DNA from: a virus
Reading direction: 5' to 3' (one strand)
DNA length: 27,732 nt
IMG/VR virus record: IMGVR_UViG_3300005264_000054
Coordinates: 1-27,732 of that record
Of this stretch, positions 7,631 through 14,824 are shown one piece after another. The position numbers were made by a program, and so were the translations under genes. Below the pieces are notes generated by a model. It was not told the DNA's origin. It made no database searches and saw nothing but the letters and a program-made list of their open reading frames with translations. Every line of letters starts with the position of its first letter. Position 1 is the stretch's first letter.

Positions 7631-7763
7631 ACTCTTTGTTTTTATGTTTACGCTTCCTAAATGGTTTATTCCGTTTTGACTTATGTCCCCCTGTTTTAAA
7701 CGATATAGGTAAGTGTTTTAGTCGTAACTTCTGTTTTATAATTTCTTCCTTAGTTATCTTCAT
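7623..7763 (-). CDS. Small highly basic protein, 46 residues
   Basis: An ATG at 7763 opens 46 codons ending at TAA 7625-7623, overlapping the start of the second tube-like gene by 8 nt. This is the kind of overlap used for translational coupling. The N-terminal part looks helical (MKITKEEIIKQKLRLKHL). From about residue 22 it is mostly Lys, Arg and His (KTGGHKSKRNKPFRKRKHKN), like a nucleic-acid-binding or ribosomal-type tail. The ATG follows an A/T-rich leader (ATCATATATT). It fills an otherwise empty gap between two tube-like genes. No family is recognised; it could bind RNA or DNA, or be a small assembly factor. Confidence 0.55.
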   Translation of the reverse strand: MKITKEEIIKQKLRLKHLPISFKTGGHKSKRNKPFRKRKHKNKEYE

Positions 7764-7777
7764 AATATATGATTTAA

Positions 7778-7809
7778 AATAAGTGTCTGTATTAAAACAA
7801 ACACTTATT
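7778..7809 (-). terminator. Hairpin after the tail tube gene
   Basis: AATAAGTGT (7778-7786) pairs perfectly with ACACTTATT (7801-7809), extended by TGT/ACA across one C-A mismatch, with a 6-nt loop. It starts 8 nt after the tube stop. In the minus strand only four Ts follow, so it is a weak terminator or an RNA 3'-end stabiliser. Confidence 0.5.
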
Positions 7810-7816
7810 GAAATTC

Positions 7817-8266
7817 TTATACATTAAAGTCAATGAACGAAGGATTTAACTCTGTATCAACTTTACTTTCCGGGTCATTTTGTGATAGACTTCTACCATT
7901 CTTAGTCAAGTGGCAGTTTCTAATTATATCAGTTCTAGTATTTCCGTCAGCTGTTTCATACAATACAATAACATCAAACATAGGAAGATCTTGTATAACA
8001 CCTTCTGGGGCGATGTCTTCTAATTTGTGAAACTCTGCGGCACTTAAAGTAAGTGATGCTGTTGCTGATATGTTTTGTCGTCCCCACGATACAGGTATTC
8101 TACCTTTGCCGAAGTTGTTTGTAACAGGCATATCGTTTTCATAGTCTATTTTAGACACACCGAAAATTACTTGGTCTGTTAGTCCAGGTAAATTGAAACT
8201 TAATGTAACAGATGCCCAATCAAATGCAGCACCGTTAATTAGTATTTTGCTTTTATCTATAGCCAT
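7817..8266 (-). CDS. Tail tube protein
   Basis: This is a 149-residue, beta-rich protein placed between the sheath region and the chaperone, where myoviruses keep the tube gene. It starts KSKILINGAAFDWASVTLSF and continues with VIFGVSKIDYE, IPVSWGRQNISATASLTLSA, a helix FHKLEDIAP, then DLPMFDVIVLYE and IIRNCHLT. This layout of two beta sheets with one helix fits the tube fold. A second copy lies just downstream at 7091-7630. It would polymerise into the inner tube that the sheath drives through the cell envelope. A hairpin follows its stop codon. The start has the typical A-rich leader (AAATAAAATTATG). Confidence 0.7.
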   Translation of the reverse strand: MAIDKSKILINGAAFDWASVTLSFNLPGLTDQVIFGVSKIDYENDMPVTNNFGKGRIPVSWGRQNISATASLTLSAAEFHKLEDIAPEGVIQDLPMFDVIVLYETADGNTRTDIIRNCHLTKNGRSLSQNDPESKVDTELNPSFIDFNV

Positions 8267-8288
8267 AATTTTATTTTATTTATTTTTA

Positions 8289-8672
8289 TTAAGAATGTAA
8301 TAAAGTAATATCTTTGTTAGCACTAGACTCTATTGTTAAATAGTTCTCTACTGCAAAGTCGTAAACTTTATGAGTTAATACTACATCATCTTGTTCAATA
8401 GTTACTACTGCTTTAGCAATACCTGTATCCCAAAGTTTTGTTTCATCACGTGATGTTATAATAGTAATTATATTATCGTTAACTGTTAATTCACCAAAGT
8501 CCACACCCATATCTATTAAAGAATATTGTGCGAATTTACTACCTTTGTTCTCTAACGTTACAATAACATTTGTAGTTGCAGATGTACCCAATGGCATTGC
8601 GACACCGTTTTCATCTAATACTGTTAATTGTAATGCTATTGTTTCTCCTTGTCTTATTGTGTATAGTGACAT
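8289..8672 (-). CDS. Small Ig-like beta-sandwich tail protein (unassigned)
   Basis: This is a 127-residue protein between the sheath and tube genes. It is made mostly of beta strands: YTIRQGETIALQLTVLDENG at the N-terminus resembles the first strands of immunoglobulin-like domains in phage baseplate upper proteins ('R-x-G-D/E-T ... h-x-h-x-h-x-D-x-x-G'). It continues NVIVTLENKG, then IITSRDETKLWDTGIAKAVV and VYDFAVENY. It could be a virion decoration, a tube/sheath accessory or a baseplate component. No exact family is recognised and the Ig-like call rests on strand pattern only. It is separated from the sheath gene by a hairpin at 8699-8734 and followed after 22 nt by the tube gene. Confidence 0.55.
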   Translation of the reverse strand: MSLYTIRQGETIALQLTVLDENGVAMPLGTSATTNVIVTLENKGSKFAQYSLIDMGVDFGELTVNDNIITIITSRDETKLWDTGIAKAVVTIEQDDVVLTHKVYDFAVENYLTIESSANKDITLLHS

Positions 8673-8698
8673 ATTTTCTTTTTTTAAAGTGGTTTATT

Positions 8699-8734
8699 AT
8701 AGCGTAGTGTGTAATTATATACACACTTTGCTAT
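8699..8734 (-). terminator. Hairpin after the sheath gene
   Basis: An inner stem GTGTGTA/TACACAC (7 bp, loop ATTATA) and an outer stem ATAGC/GCTAT are separated by a 3x3 internal loop. It starts about 20 nt after the sheath stop on the minus strand. No T-run follows, so partial termination or RNA processing is more likely than complete termination. Confidence 0.5.
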
Positions 8735-8753
8735 TTATTCAAAAATTAGCGAC

Positions 8754-9971
8754 TTAAAGAGACGCTGTAAATCCAATTGTTATTGAAATTTCTCTAGCTG
8801 TTCCGTAAGGCACCAACTTAATTTCAACTTCTACTTTAGAAGTTACTAATACATTTTGACTTGGGTCAATGTAAACACTATACCCTGAAATTTCAGCATT
8901 AGATGTCATTAAGTTTAGAACATTTCCTATTACATTAGACCATGTGATAATTGTTAATTTATCCAATTTTCCTGTCTTTGCGTCAATCTTAATAGGCGAG
9001 TTCAAATAAGGTAACATTGATGTTCTTACTTCTCTAACAGCTTTATCTCCAACTCTTACTTCGTTCATATAAGCATAGTCAGATGTAATTACATCGTTAG
9101 TGTGGTTATCATTAAAGTAAGTTCCTGTAATTCCTACATGTTTAACTCCAAAGATATATCCGTAGTTATTCAATTGATTTAAAGTACTCAATATTGTATT
9201 TTTAACTAATATCCCATTACCAAATGCTGGTTCATCTAATTCGCCGTCTCCGGAGATATTAAATTTTTCAACCCATGCTATACTTTCGTTTACATTTGCG
9301 TAAGATACTGCACCAGTAGTTGCACCAATCGCTGGAATAGAATATCCTGCTGTTGTAGCTAATGTGGCACCGTAGTTATTACCATCTTGTAAAATTACAG
9401 TAGAAACATTTTTACTAGGAGTTGATAGTGTTCTAAGGTTTGTTAATGATGTTAAATCAATTGATGATGAATCTGCACCATAAATAAAAGATACAGGTGT
9501 ATGCAATGTTGATAATGTTGTAGCAATTCCTTGTACTTTTTCTATTTCTGTATTTGTTAAAGTTGTTTCTCCTGCAACTACACCGATTTGACGAATTTCT
9601 CCGTTTGCGTAAGTTTGCATATCAGATAACTCGCTGTAAGTCAATGGAACTGGTGTACCTTCTAAATTAGTATTGTAGAATAAACCTACATACAATTTAG
9701 TATCTCCTGCGATTCTGAAAAACTCTTTTACTTGATACCATACTTCTGATGTTAAAGCATTATTAAAATCAATACCTGTTGCAATCTCAAACTCATCTAA
9801 CGATGTGTAACTTTTGATACGGTTATCGGCGTCAATGTCCGTAATACCTGCTGCATCAAAATCTGATTGTGCTTTTAAATCAGTATATATAGCCAATCCA
9901 GAAATAGCATCATAATTACTAACATCTCTAGCTAGCCCACCGTTACCCAGTGTTATATTTATATCGTTCAT
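8754..9971 (-). CDS. Contractile tail sheath protein (DUF2586-like)
   Basis: This 405-residue protein follows the major capsid gene and its terminator. The N-terminal domain has KSYTSLDEFEIATGIDF (about 53-70), then EVWYQVKEFFRIAGDTKLYVGLFYN, the usual sheath pattern in which a 'S-x-D-E-F' helix and a 'hhR-x-x-G-x-x-LYVG' strand appear early. The central part (GVVAGET..., STVILQDGNNYGATLATTAG, AIGATTGAVSYANVNESIAW) fits a sheath core. The C-terminal part (KIDAKTGKLDKLTIITWSNV, then IDPSQNVLVTSKVEVEIKL) has the strands that interlock neighbouring subunits and ends in a short arm (ISITIGFTASL). It would form the contractile outer tail. It shows that the virion is a myovirus. Confidence 0.8.
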   Translation of the reverse strand: MNDINITLGNGGLARDVSNYDAISGLAIYTDLKAQSDFDAAGITDIDADNRIKSYTSLDEFEIATGIDFNNALTSEVWYQVKEFFRIAGDTKLYVGLFYNTNLEGTPVPLTYSELSDMQTYANGEIRQIGVVAGETTLTNTEIEKVQGIATTLSTLHTPVSFIYGADSSSIDLTSLTNLRTLSTPSKNVSTVILQDGNNYGATLATTAGYSIPAIGATTGAVSYANVNESIAWVEKFNISGDGELDEPAFGNGILVKNTILSTLNQLNNYGYIFGVKHVGITGTYFNDNHTNDVITSDYAYMNEVRVGDKAVREVRTSMLPYLNSPIKIDAKTGKLDKLTIITWSNVIGNVLNLMTSNAEISGYSVYIDPSQNVLVTSKVEVEIKLVPYGTAREISITIGFTASL

Positions 9972-9999
9972 ATTTTCTGTTTTTGTTTTTGTTTATTTA

Positions 10000-10038
10000 A
10001 AAAATGGTGTGGCATAATAACTAAACCACACCATTTTT
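10000..10038 (-). terminator. Rho-independent terminator after the major capsid gene
   Basis: A perfect 13-bp inverted repeat, AAAAATGGTGTGG (10000-10012) and CCACACCATTTTT (10026-10038), has a 13-nt loop. On the minus strand it ends in a run of six Ts after a GC-rich core (GGTGTGG/CCACACC). It is the strongest terminator-like structure in the window and sits between capsid and sheath genes. No recognisable promoter follows, so some read-through to the sheath gene is needed. Confidence 0.8.
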
Positions 10039-10070
10039 AATGTTAAATTCTTCTTTAAACTGTGTTATGC

Positions 10071-10964
10071 TTACGCACCTTCGATGATGTTTACAACACC
10101 AACATCAGTAGTTTTAACGCTTTTAACAGCACCAGAACGTACTAAACTTGAAATAACTGAACCATAATATTCAGGTTTTTCGTTGTCTGCAAATACTTTT
10201 ACATTACCCATTGCGATTCTCACGAAATCAGGGTGCCAGATAAGTAAACCTAATTTGTCAGTTGCAGCTGCTGTTGCACCTACTGCTTTTTTAGCACCAC
10301 TACCATCATAAATAACAGATGGAGTTCTTACAAAAACATCAGCACCTAAAATAGTACCAATAGAACCTGTAGTTAAAATACCTGTCATTAATGTTTGACT
10401 TGATGTGAATTGTGTCATGTTCATTAAGTCTTGATACATATAACCATCAATTAACATTTTACGTCCTTCCATAGGTACGTTTTGAATATTTAATATACCC
10501 ATTGCTTTTACAATGTCTTCATACACTAATGTTTTACGTGTACCTGTTTGTGTAGATAAATAAGCTGCTCTGTTTGACCCTGTTGTTTCAACAACGTTAA
10601 CGTCAGTAGACCATTCATAAGCTGTGTGTGTACCAATTGCTTTATAAATAGATTTTCCCATTTGTGAAGTTACACTTGCTAATTTGTCATAAGATGCTTC
10701 TGTTTCTTCAATGTTTGTTATAACGATTGGGTCGGCAGAGTATTCATTAACAATGTATGTTAAATCAACATCATTTCTTTGACCAATTGTAGCTGGTAAA
10801 GTAGTTCTATTTTTTTCAGCTTCGTTTAAAGCACCTGCTTGAGGTACGTGTACTGAATGACCTTCAATAAACGCAGAATCATTAATTGCGTTTTTATAGA
10901 AAGCGTTATCTGGGAACAAAAGCTCTTGAACTTTATTGATCCACAATTCTTTTTGTATTGCCAT
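10071..10964 (-). CDS. Major capsid protein (HK97-type fold expected)
   Basis: This 297-residue protein lies just after the protease-scaffold gene, the standard place for the coat protein. It begins WINKVQELLFPDNAFYKNAI and continues with SVHVPQAGALNEAEKNRTTL, the N-terminal arm and early strands seen in small coat proteins of this type. A strand segment (DLTYIVNEYSADPIVI) leads to a long spine-like helix region (DKLASVTSQMGKSIYKAIG). Central parts include VYEDIVKAMGILNIQNVP and EGRKMLIDGYMYQDLMNM, typical of the axial domain. The C-terminal region (LLIWHPDFVRIAMGNVKVFA, then SVISSLVRSGAVKSVK) matches the final helix and strand of HK97-like coat proteins. No cleavable delta domain is seen at the N-terminus. 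It follows its own candidate promoter element and is followed by the strongest terminator. Confidence 0.82.
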   Translation of the reverse strand: MAIQKELWINKVQELLFPDNAFYKNAINDSAFIEGHSVHVPQAGALNEAEKNRTTLPATIGQRNDVDLTYIVNEYSADPIVITNIEETEASYDKLASVTSQMGKSIYKAIGTHTAYEWSTDVNVVETTGSNRAAYLSTQTGTRKTLVYEDIVKAMGILNIQNVPMEGRKMLIDGYMYQDLMNMTQFTSSQTLMTGILTTGSIGTILGADVFVRTPSVIYDGSGAKKAVGATAAATDKLGLLIWHPDFVRIAMGNVKVFADNEKPEYYGSVISSLVRSGAVKSVKTTDVGVVNIIEGA

Positions 10965-11040
10965 AATAATTTTTAATTTAAGTTTTTAGTTTTAATTTAA
11001 AATCAATTCTTAGGTAAAGTTGATAAAACTCTATCGTCCT

Positions 11041-11056
11041 TATATATAATAGTATT
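11041..11056 (-). promoter_or_regulatory. Candidate phage (late) promoter element upstream of capsid gene
   Basis: On the minus strand AATACTATTATATATA lies about 80 nt upstream of the capsid start, in the 120-nt gap after the protease gene. The same 16 bases occur only once more among the intergenic regions, at 15401-15416 upstream of the head operon. It lacks the TAnnTTTG host signature. A promoter read by a phage-modified polymerase is an inference. Confidence 0.4.
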
Positions 11057-11084
11057 TAGGATATTATTTTATACTAAATAAGAC

Positions 11085-12320
11085 TTATTTGTTTAAGTAC
11101 TCTTTTATTAACTCGTCGTAAGCATGTAAATCGTTTCTCTTCAACTCAATTAAGAATGAAGGGTCATTTTTTTGATACCACTCAAAATTATGAACAGTAT
11201 TCTTTTTATTATCATCTTCGATAACCGATGTTAGCTTATTCTCATTGCTTAAAGTCACTTTTGAGTTCTCTATAATTTCTTTAACTTCGTCAAACATTCC
11301 TTTATTAGCTATAATAGAATACTTTTCGTATTGAACTTTGTTAATTTTATTGTCTTCTAATGCTTTGTCTAAGTATACAGTAATAGTATTGTGTTTTAAT
11401 TCACTTCTTAATTCTTCAACTTCTTTATTCAATTTTAACAGTTGTTTATCTTTATTTTCACTACGTTCTGATAACTCTAATATAACTTTAGAATACTTGT
11501 TCTCATTAGGTTTAATTTCAATACTGAATGTTTTAATAAGTCTATCTGCTAAAGATTTCATATCTTCTGACAAGTCTATCTCTTGACCTTCATCAATTTT
11601 AGCGATATTAGCATCTTCCACTGCGATAGAATCAACATCTACATTATCATCAATATCAATGCCGTTCTTAACTTCATCTTTAACTTTAGCTTTAGTAGCT
11701 TTTTTAGCTTTCTTTACTTTAGTTTTAGGTGCATCGTTCTTTGGTTCTTCTGTTTTTACTTCATCTTCTTTTACTTCATCTTCTTTTTTATCTTCTATTT
11801 TAACAGCATCACCATTAACTTTATCAGCAATTTGTTTTTTAATGTTGTTGTGGTTAACTGACGCAAGTAACTTGTCTTTAATGTTATTCATGTCTTTTTC
11901 ACCACTAAAGTCTAATGTAAATGTTACAGGAATTGATACATCATCGGATAATTCAATTCTAGCTTCACTATTAGCCGGTAAAGGTGTTATACTTGCTTCT
12001 AACAAAGTACTCTCTGTAATTATAATATCTTCTGTATCATCAGGGATATGTACTTTATCAATAGATAAGCCTATAGAAATGCCATCTATAAATCCTTTTT
12101 TTACTTTGTCGTAAATAACCTGTGTATCTTCATCTGTATCCCATACAGGTTCACCAAATAACACATCTCCTTCCTTAGTTATATTAACCCAGTTACCTAA
12201 TACTTTACTGCTATTATGTCCTAATAACATTGGTATATTCTTATTAGGTATTTTGATACCATTTGTTTTTACTTGAATACCATAAGCGTTGAACGCTTCT
12301 GTTGAAAGTTTATATTTCAT
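11085..12320 (-). CDS. Prohead protease fused to scaffold-like domain
   Basis: The 411-residue protein has two parts. Residues 1-125 look like an HK97/U35-type prohead serine protease: MLLGHNSSKVLGNW with His35, GFIDGISIGLS with Ser82 after a short turn, and LLEASITPLPANSEA (about 107-121), the 'EhS-h-h-P-x-PAN-x-x-A' signature; the acidic member of the triad is probably Glu108 or nearby. From about 150 on the sequence is highly charged: a Lys/Glu/Asp low-complexity stretch (EDKKEDEVKEDEV, KTKVKKAKKATKAKV), then a coiled coil (KDKQLLKLNKEVEELRSEL) and a C-terminal helix region. Such a scaffold is expected to guide coat assembly and then be degraded by the protease. It precedes the capsid gene by 120 nt. 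Separate production of the scaffold from an internal start was not established. Confidence 0.78.
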   Translation of the reverse strand: MKYKLSTEAFNAYGIQVKTNGIKIPNKNIPMLLGHNSSKVLGNWVNITKEGDVLFGEPVWDTDEDTQVIYDKVKKGFIDGISIGLSIDKVHIPDDTEDIIITESTLLEASITPLPANSEARIELSDDVSIPVTFTLDFSGEKDMNNIKDKLLASVNHNNIKKQIADKVNGDAVKIEDKKEDEVKEDEVKTEEPKNDAPKTKVKKAKKATKAKVKDEVKNGIDIDDNVDVDSIAVEDANIAKIDEGQEIDLSEDMKSLADRLIKTFSIEIKPNENKYSKVILELSERSENKDKQLLKLNKEVEELRSELKHNTITVYLDKALEDNKINKVQYEKYSIIANKGMFDEVKEIIENSKVTLSNENKLTSVIEDDNKKNTVHNFEWYQKNDPSFLIELKRNDLHAYDELIKEYLNK

Positions 12321-12332
12321 AATTGTTTAATT

Positions 12333-12887
12333 TTAATTTATTTTAACTGTTATTTTTGTTTCTAAATCAATAGGTTCTTCCAATGTTGTGTATTTTTTCA
12401 ATGCACTAAAGTCCGAAACCATTGCTTTAAATGTAGTCTTAGTTATTTTATTAAGACCATCTATATCTACATAAGTCACTCCATCTCTATGCAACGAATG
12501 TATAAAATATTTATCTGTATCTTTATTAAATGTTGGTAATAGTTTACCATTTGTACCTTCTAATATATCAAATATCTTATCTGCAATGTCTAAACTTGCT
12601 AAAAAATCATCTGTCATTCCTTCTAAACTCGATAAATTATTAGGCACCTGTGTTATACTGTGTATAATTATATCAATATTATGACGTTGTGCTTTTTCTG
12701 CAAATTGTTCTATACTATTACTAGGTTTTATCTCTAATAAGATTGAAGGGTATACTAATACCGCCTTATCGTAAATATAAGGAGAATATATCCCAAACGA
12801 CTTTATATTTAATTTCTCGTTCACATCTCTATCAACATCACTGTCAATTATAAAGTATTTGATAAAATTATAAATGTATCTTAACAT
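12333..12887 (-). CDS. Tail terminator / neck protein, Mu gp37-like (tentative)
   Basis: This 184-residue protein has mixed helices and strands. A strand pair (KAVLVYPSILLEIKPSNSIE) leads into QFAEKAQRHNIDIIIHSITQ, then a helix (LSSLEGMTDDFLASLDIADK) and KIFDILEG. The C-terminal third has strands KYFIHSLHRDGVTYVDID, then KTTFKAMVSDFSA and ETKITVKIN. The pattern of one extended sheet with helices on one side, where a 'YP-x-h-x-h' strand comes early and the last strands are hydrophilic, is seen in tail terminator and neck proteins. Its place after the gp10/gpG-like gene agrees. It starts 6 nt after the preceding stop. The exact family is uncertain. Confidence 0.55.
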   Translation of the reverse strand: MLRYIYNFIKYFIIDSDVDRDVNEKLNIKSFGIYSPYIYDKAVLVYPSILLEIKPSNSIEQFAEKAQRHNIDIIIHSITQVPNNLSSLEGMTDDFLASLDIADKIFDILEGTNGKLLPTFNKDTDKYFIHSLHRDGVTYVDIDGLNKITKTTFKAMVSDFSALKKYTTLEEPIDLETKITVKIN

Positions 12888-12893
12888 AATTTG

Positions 12894-13250
12894 TTATTTT
12901 AAAAGTTTTGATAATATTGAACCCATTCGTTTTTGAATAATATTATCTATTTTTCGTTTTAGTTTAATTTCGCTGTCTTTTTCCAAACCTATAAACTTTC
13001 GCTGTTTTATAGTATCAGTACCTTCATTATGATATTTCGCATATTCTACAGCTGTTACATTAACTCCTTTCTTAGAACTACTAAATTTAATACTATTTTT
13101 CATTTTTCCGCTCTTTATTAACGAATTAGGACTTTTTTTCCATTTCTTCTTACCCCAACTCTTAGTTGAAAATGCTTCGCTTGTATCTTGTTCCATCTCT
13201 TTTTTAATTGTGGTAGATATTTCAGCCATTAGATTGTTTAACAAATTCAT
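12894..13250 (-). CDS. Head-tail connector, HK97 gp10 / phage virion morphogenesis-like
   Basis: This 118-residue basic protein has the phrase set of the gp10/Mu gpG-like head completion family. LIKSGKMKNSIKFSSSKKGV (about 44-63) matches 'L-x-x-SG-x-h-x-x-Sh', VEYAKYHNEGTDTI matches 'h-x-YA-x-x-h-x-x-G', and QRKFIGLEKDSEIKLKRKI matches 'x-R-x-F-h-x-h' followed by the last helix. These proteins join the portal complex to the tail. The N-terminal helix (LLNNLMAEISTTIKKEM) is followed by WGKKKWKKSP. It starts 2 nt after the zinc-finger gene stop and continues into the tail terminator-like gene. Assignment to this family is fairly secure. Confidence 0.72.
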   Translation of the reverse strand: MNLLNNLMAEISTTIKKEMEQDTSEAFSTKSWGKKKWKKSPNSLIKSGKMKNSIKFSSSKKGVNVTAVEYAKYHNEGTDTIKQRKFIGLEKDSEIKLKRKIDNIIQKRMGSILSKLLK

Positions 13251-13252
13251 TT

Positions 13253-13444
13253 TTACTTTTTAAGTTTTGTATTAATTATTACACCCTTTCTGTTGGGTTT
13301 ATTATTAACAGACTCTTTCATACATTTATCAGAACAAAACGTCTTATATAATATGCCGTTACTTCTTTGGCGTGTATACTCTTCCAATGTTACTTTAAAT
13401 ACTTTTCCGCAATTATCACATAATATTCTTACTTTTCTTACCAT
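13253..13444 (-). CDS. Small zinc-finger protein
   Basis: This 63-residue protein contains two Cys pairs in the arrangement of a treble-clef or zinc-ribbon finger. CDNC is at about residues 9-12, and FCSDKC about 25 residues later has Cys37 and Cys41. The intervening part (KVFKVTLEEYTRQRSNGILY) would form the beta hairpin and connecting helix. The tail is very basic (NKPNRKGVIINTKLKK). It lies between the tRNA and the gp10-like gene in the head operon, with a start preceded by an A-rich leader. Small fingers of this sort often bind DNA or RNA, or act in head completion or packaging. Its function here is unknown. Confidence 0.65.
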   Translation of the reverse strand: MVRKVRILCDNCGKVFKVTLEEYTRQRSNGILYKTFCSDKCMKESVNNKPNRKGVIINTKLKK

Positions 13445-13485
13445 TTTTAATTTATTATTTGTTTTAAATTAGTATTAGTGTTTAA

Positions 13486-13557
13486 AGCCGAATGAAGGAC
13501 TCGAACCATCATACTCTGTGTACAAAACAGAAATAATAACCATTATATTAATTCGGC
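13486..13557 (-). tRNA. tRNA-Thr (anticodon UGU)
   Basis: On the minus strand a full cloverleaf folds. The 7-bp acceptor GCCGAAT/ATTCGGC is perfect. The D arm is weak, with three A-T pairs (ATA/TAT) and GG in its loop. The anticodon stem TCTGT/ACAGA encloses the 7-nt loop TTTGTAC, giving anticodon TGT at the right place. A 4-nt variable region is followed by a T arm GATGG/CCTTC with the loop TTCGAGT and one T-T mismatch in the stem. G1-C72, C2-G71 and the G35-U36 anticodon bases match known threonine identity elements. The discriminator base is T and no CCA is encoded. It lies alone in a 236-bp gap in the head operon and would read ACA codons. Confidence 0.85.
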
Positions 13558-13593
13558 AGTTTTATTGTTAATTACACTTTACAATATTCTATG

Positions 13594-13679
13594 CAATACA
13601 CTTATCTCTTATTAAAAACATCAATACACTTTTCTTTTATTAACTTAATAGTCAACACTTTAGCCGGAAAAGTGTATTA
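13594..13679. repeat. Intergenic repeat cluster B (two direct copies, one inverted)
   Basis: Plus-strand copies begin at 13594 (CAATACACTTATCTC, then TTATTA) and 13622 (CAATACACTTTTCTT, then TTATTA), 28 bp apart. An inverted copy AAAAGTGTATTA lies at 13668-13679, next to the portal stop codon. A degenerate piece (CAACACTTTAG) sits at 13653. The cluster fills the gap between the portal gene and the tRNA. Confidence 0.85.
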
Positions 13680-13680
13680 T

Positions 13681-14814
13681 TTATTTTTCAAACTCGACCC
13701 TATATGTATTTTTTAAATAATTTTGGTCTAATGTTTTCATCTTATTTAATTCTTTATCTACTGTAATTCTGTCGGTCAATGATAAATTCTCAAAGTTATC
13801 AAATTTGAATTTCAAACCTTTAGGTATCAATTTTAAATTAACCATCTTTGGAAACAGTCTATCTTCTATTACAAATGTCATCTTGCGTAAATCACTCTTT
13901 ATTTTCGAGTTAAATTGATTGTCATGTACTTTACTTTGAGCATATCCACTTCCCGCAGACGAGTCTGTTATATCAGTGCCACCTAATATTCTTTTACTTA
14001 TCTCTTTATTAATAAGTTCAATGTATTTTTCATACACATTATAAGCATCTGTGTGAGAACTCTCTATAAACTCTATTGTTTGTTCTTCATCTATCACTGC
14101 CCATGCACTCTTTGATAGTCCTTTAAGGAACGTAGCCAATCTCTGTCTATCTGTCTCAATATTAGAACTTGTTTTCCCTATTCTTATCGGCATACCAAAT
14201 ATTTCTGTATATTCTGCCCATGCACCCATCGCACTCTTTTTCCACAATACTAACGGAATTAAGTCGGAAAGTACTCCTAAATTAGTTACATCTTCTACAA
14301 CTTCAATTAACCATTTTGCGTAAGTCTTATTAGCGTAGTTAATACCATTGTTTCTATCATATACATTTGGATATAATAGTGTTTTTTCAACATCTACATT
14401 TGAAAATGGAACTTGTGTAACGTCATAAATATTATTATCTAATACTCCGTCAATCTGTATAAGAGAAAACCCCCAATATAACTCGTCTAAACTCATATTT
14501 ATAAACGAGTAAAACCATTTAGCGTCAAACATCTCTTTATTAGAATAAGGAGTGCCATCTGAATTAAAAACATTAAAGCTGGTTCCTAAAACTCTATCTT
14601 TACGTAATTCTATGATACCTGCTAAATGGTTATCTCTCAAGGCTTCTTTATATAATTTATACAATTGTACTCTATTGCCGTTAATAGCTTGTCTTAAAGC
14701 TGTCTTATATGTTTGTATACTACCTGTTACAGTATACTCATATTTATCTAATATTTTGCTAGTCAATTTTTTTCCTTTGACTGTAGGTTTTAATATTTTC
14801 TCAAATAATGACAT
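13681..14814 (-). CDS. Portal protein (DUF935, Mu gp29-like)
   Basis: This 377-residue protein has the main marks of the DUF935 portal family of Mu-like heads. LRDNHLAGIIELRKDRVLG (about 58-76) is the early helix with the 'D-x-x-h-x-x-h-x-x-R-x-x-x-V-h-G/A' pattern. LDELYWGFSLIQI (about 109-121) is the 'h-x-x-G-x-S-x-x-E/Q-h' strand. MGAWAEYTEIFGMPIRIGK, near the middle, is the diagnostic 'W-x-x-Y-x-E-h-F-G-x-P-h-R-h-G' motif. LGGTDITDSSAGSGYAQSKV follows, as in Mu gp29. It would form the dodecameric DNA gate at one capsid vertex. It is a little shorter than the common 400-500 residues but seems complete. It starts 11 nt into the end of the DUF1320 connector region, with no room for another gene between. 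Confidence 0.8.
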   Translation of the reverse strand: MSLFEKILKPTVKGKKLTSKILDKYEYTVTGSIQTYKTALRQAINGNRVQLYKLYKEALRDNHLAGIIELRKDRVLGTSFNVFNSDGTPYSNKEMFDAKWFYSFINMSLDELYWGFSLIQIDGVLDNNIYDVTQVPFSNVDVEKTLLYPNVYDRNNGINYANKTYAKWLIEVVEDVTNLGVLSDLIPLVLWKKSAMGAWAEYTEIFGMPIRIGKTSSNIETDRQRLATFLKGLSKSAWAVIDEEQTIEFIESSHTDAYNVYEKYIELINKEISKRILGGTDITDSSAGSGYAQSKVHDNQFNSKIKSDLRKMTFVIEDRLFPKMVNLKLIPKGLKFKFDNFENLSLTDRITVDKELNKMKTLDQNYLKNTYRVEFEK

Positions 14815-14824
14815 ATATCTGTTA

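Noticed and set aside
11583-12114. Long plus-strand ORFs opposite the protease-scaffold gene
   Set aside because: They are shadows of the Lys/Glu-rich scaffold reading (poly Phe/Ser/Leu sequence), have no suitable leaders and no recognisable domain.
13594-13679. CRISPR-like array in the repeat clusters
   Set aside because: Only two direct copies per place, spacers of 6-12 bp, no cas genes. Does not fit a CRISPR array.
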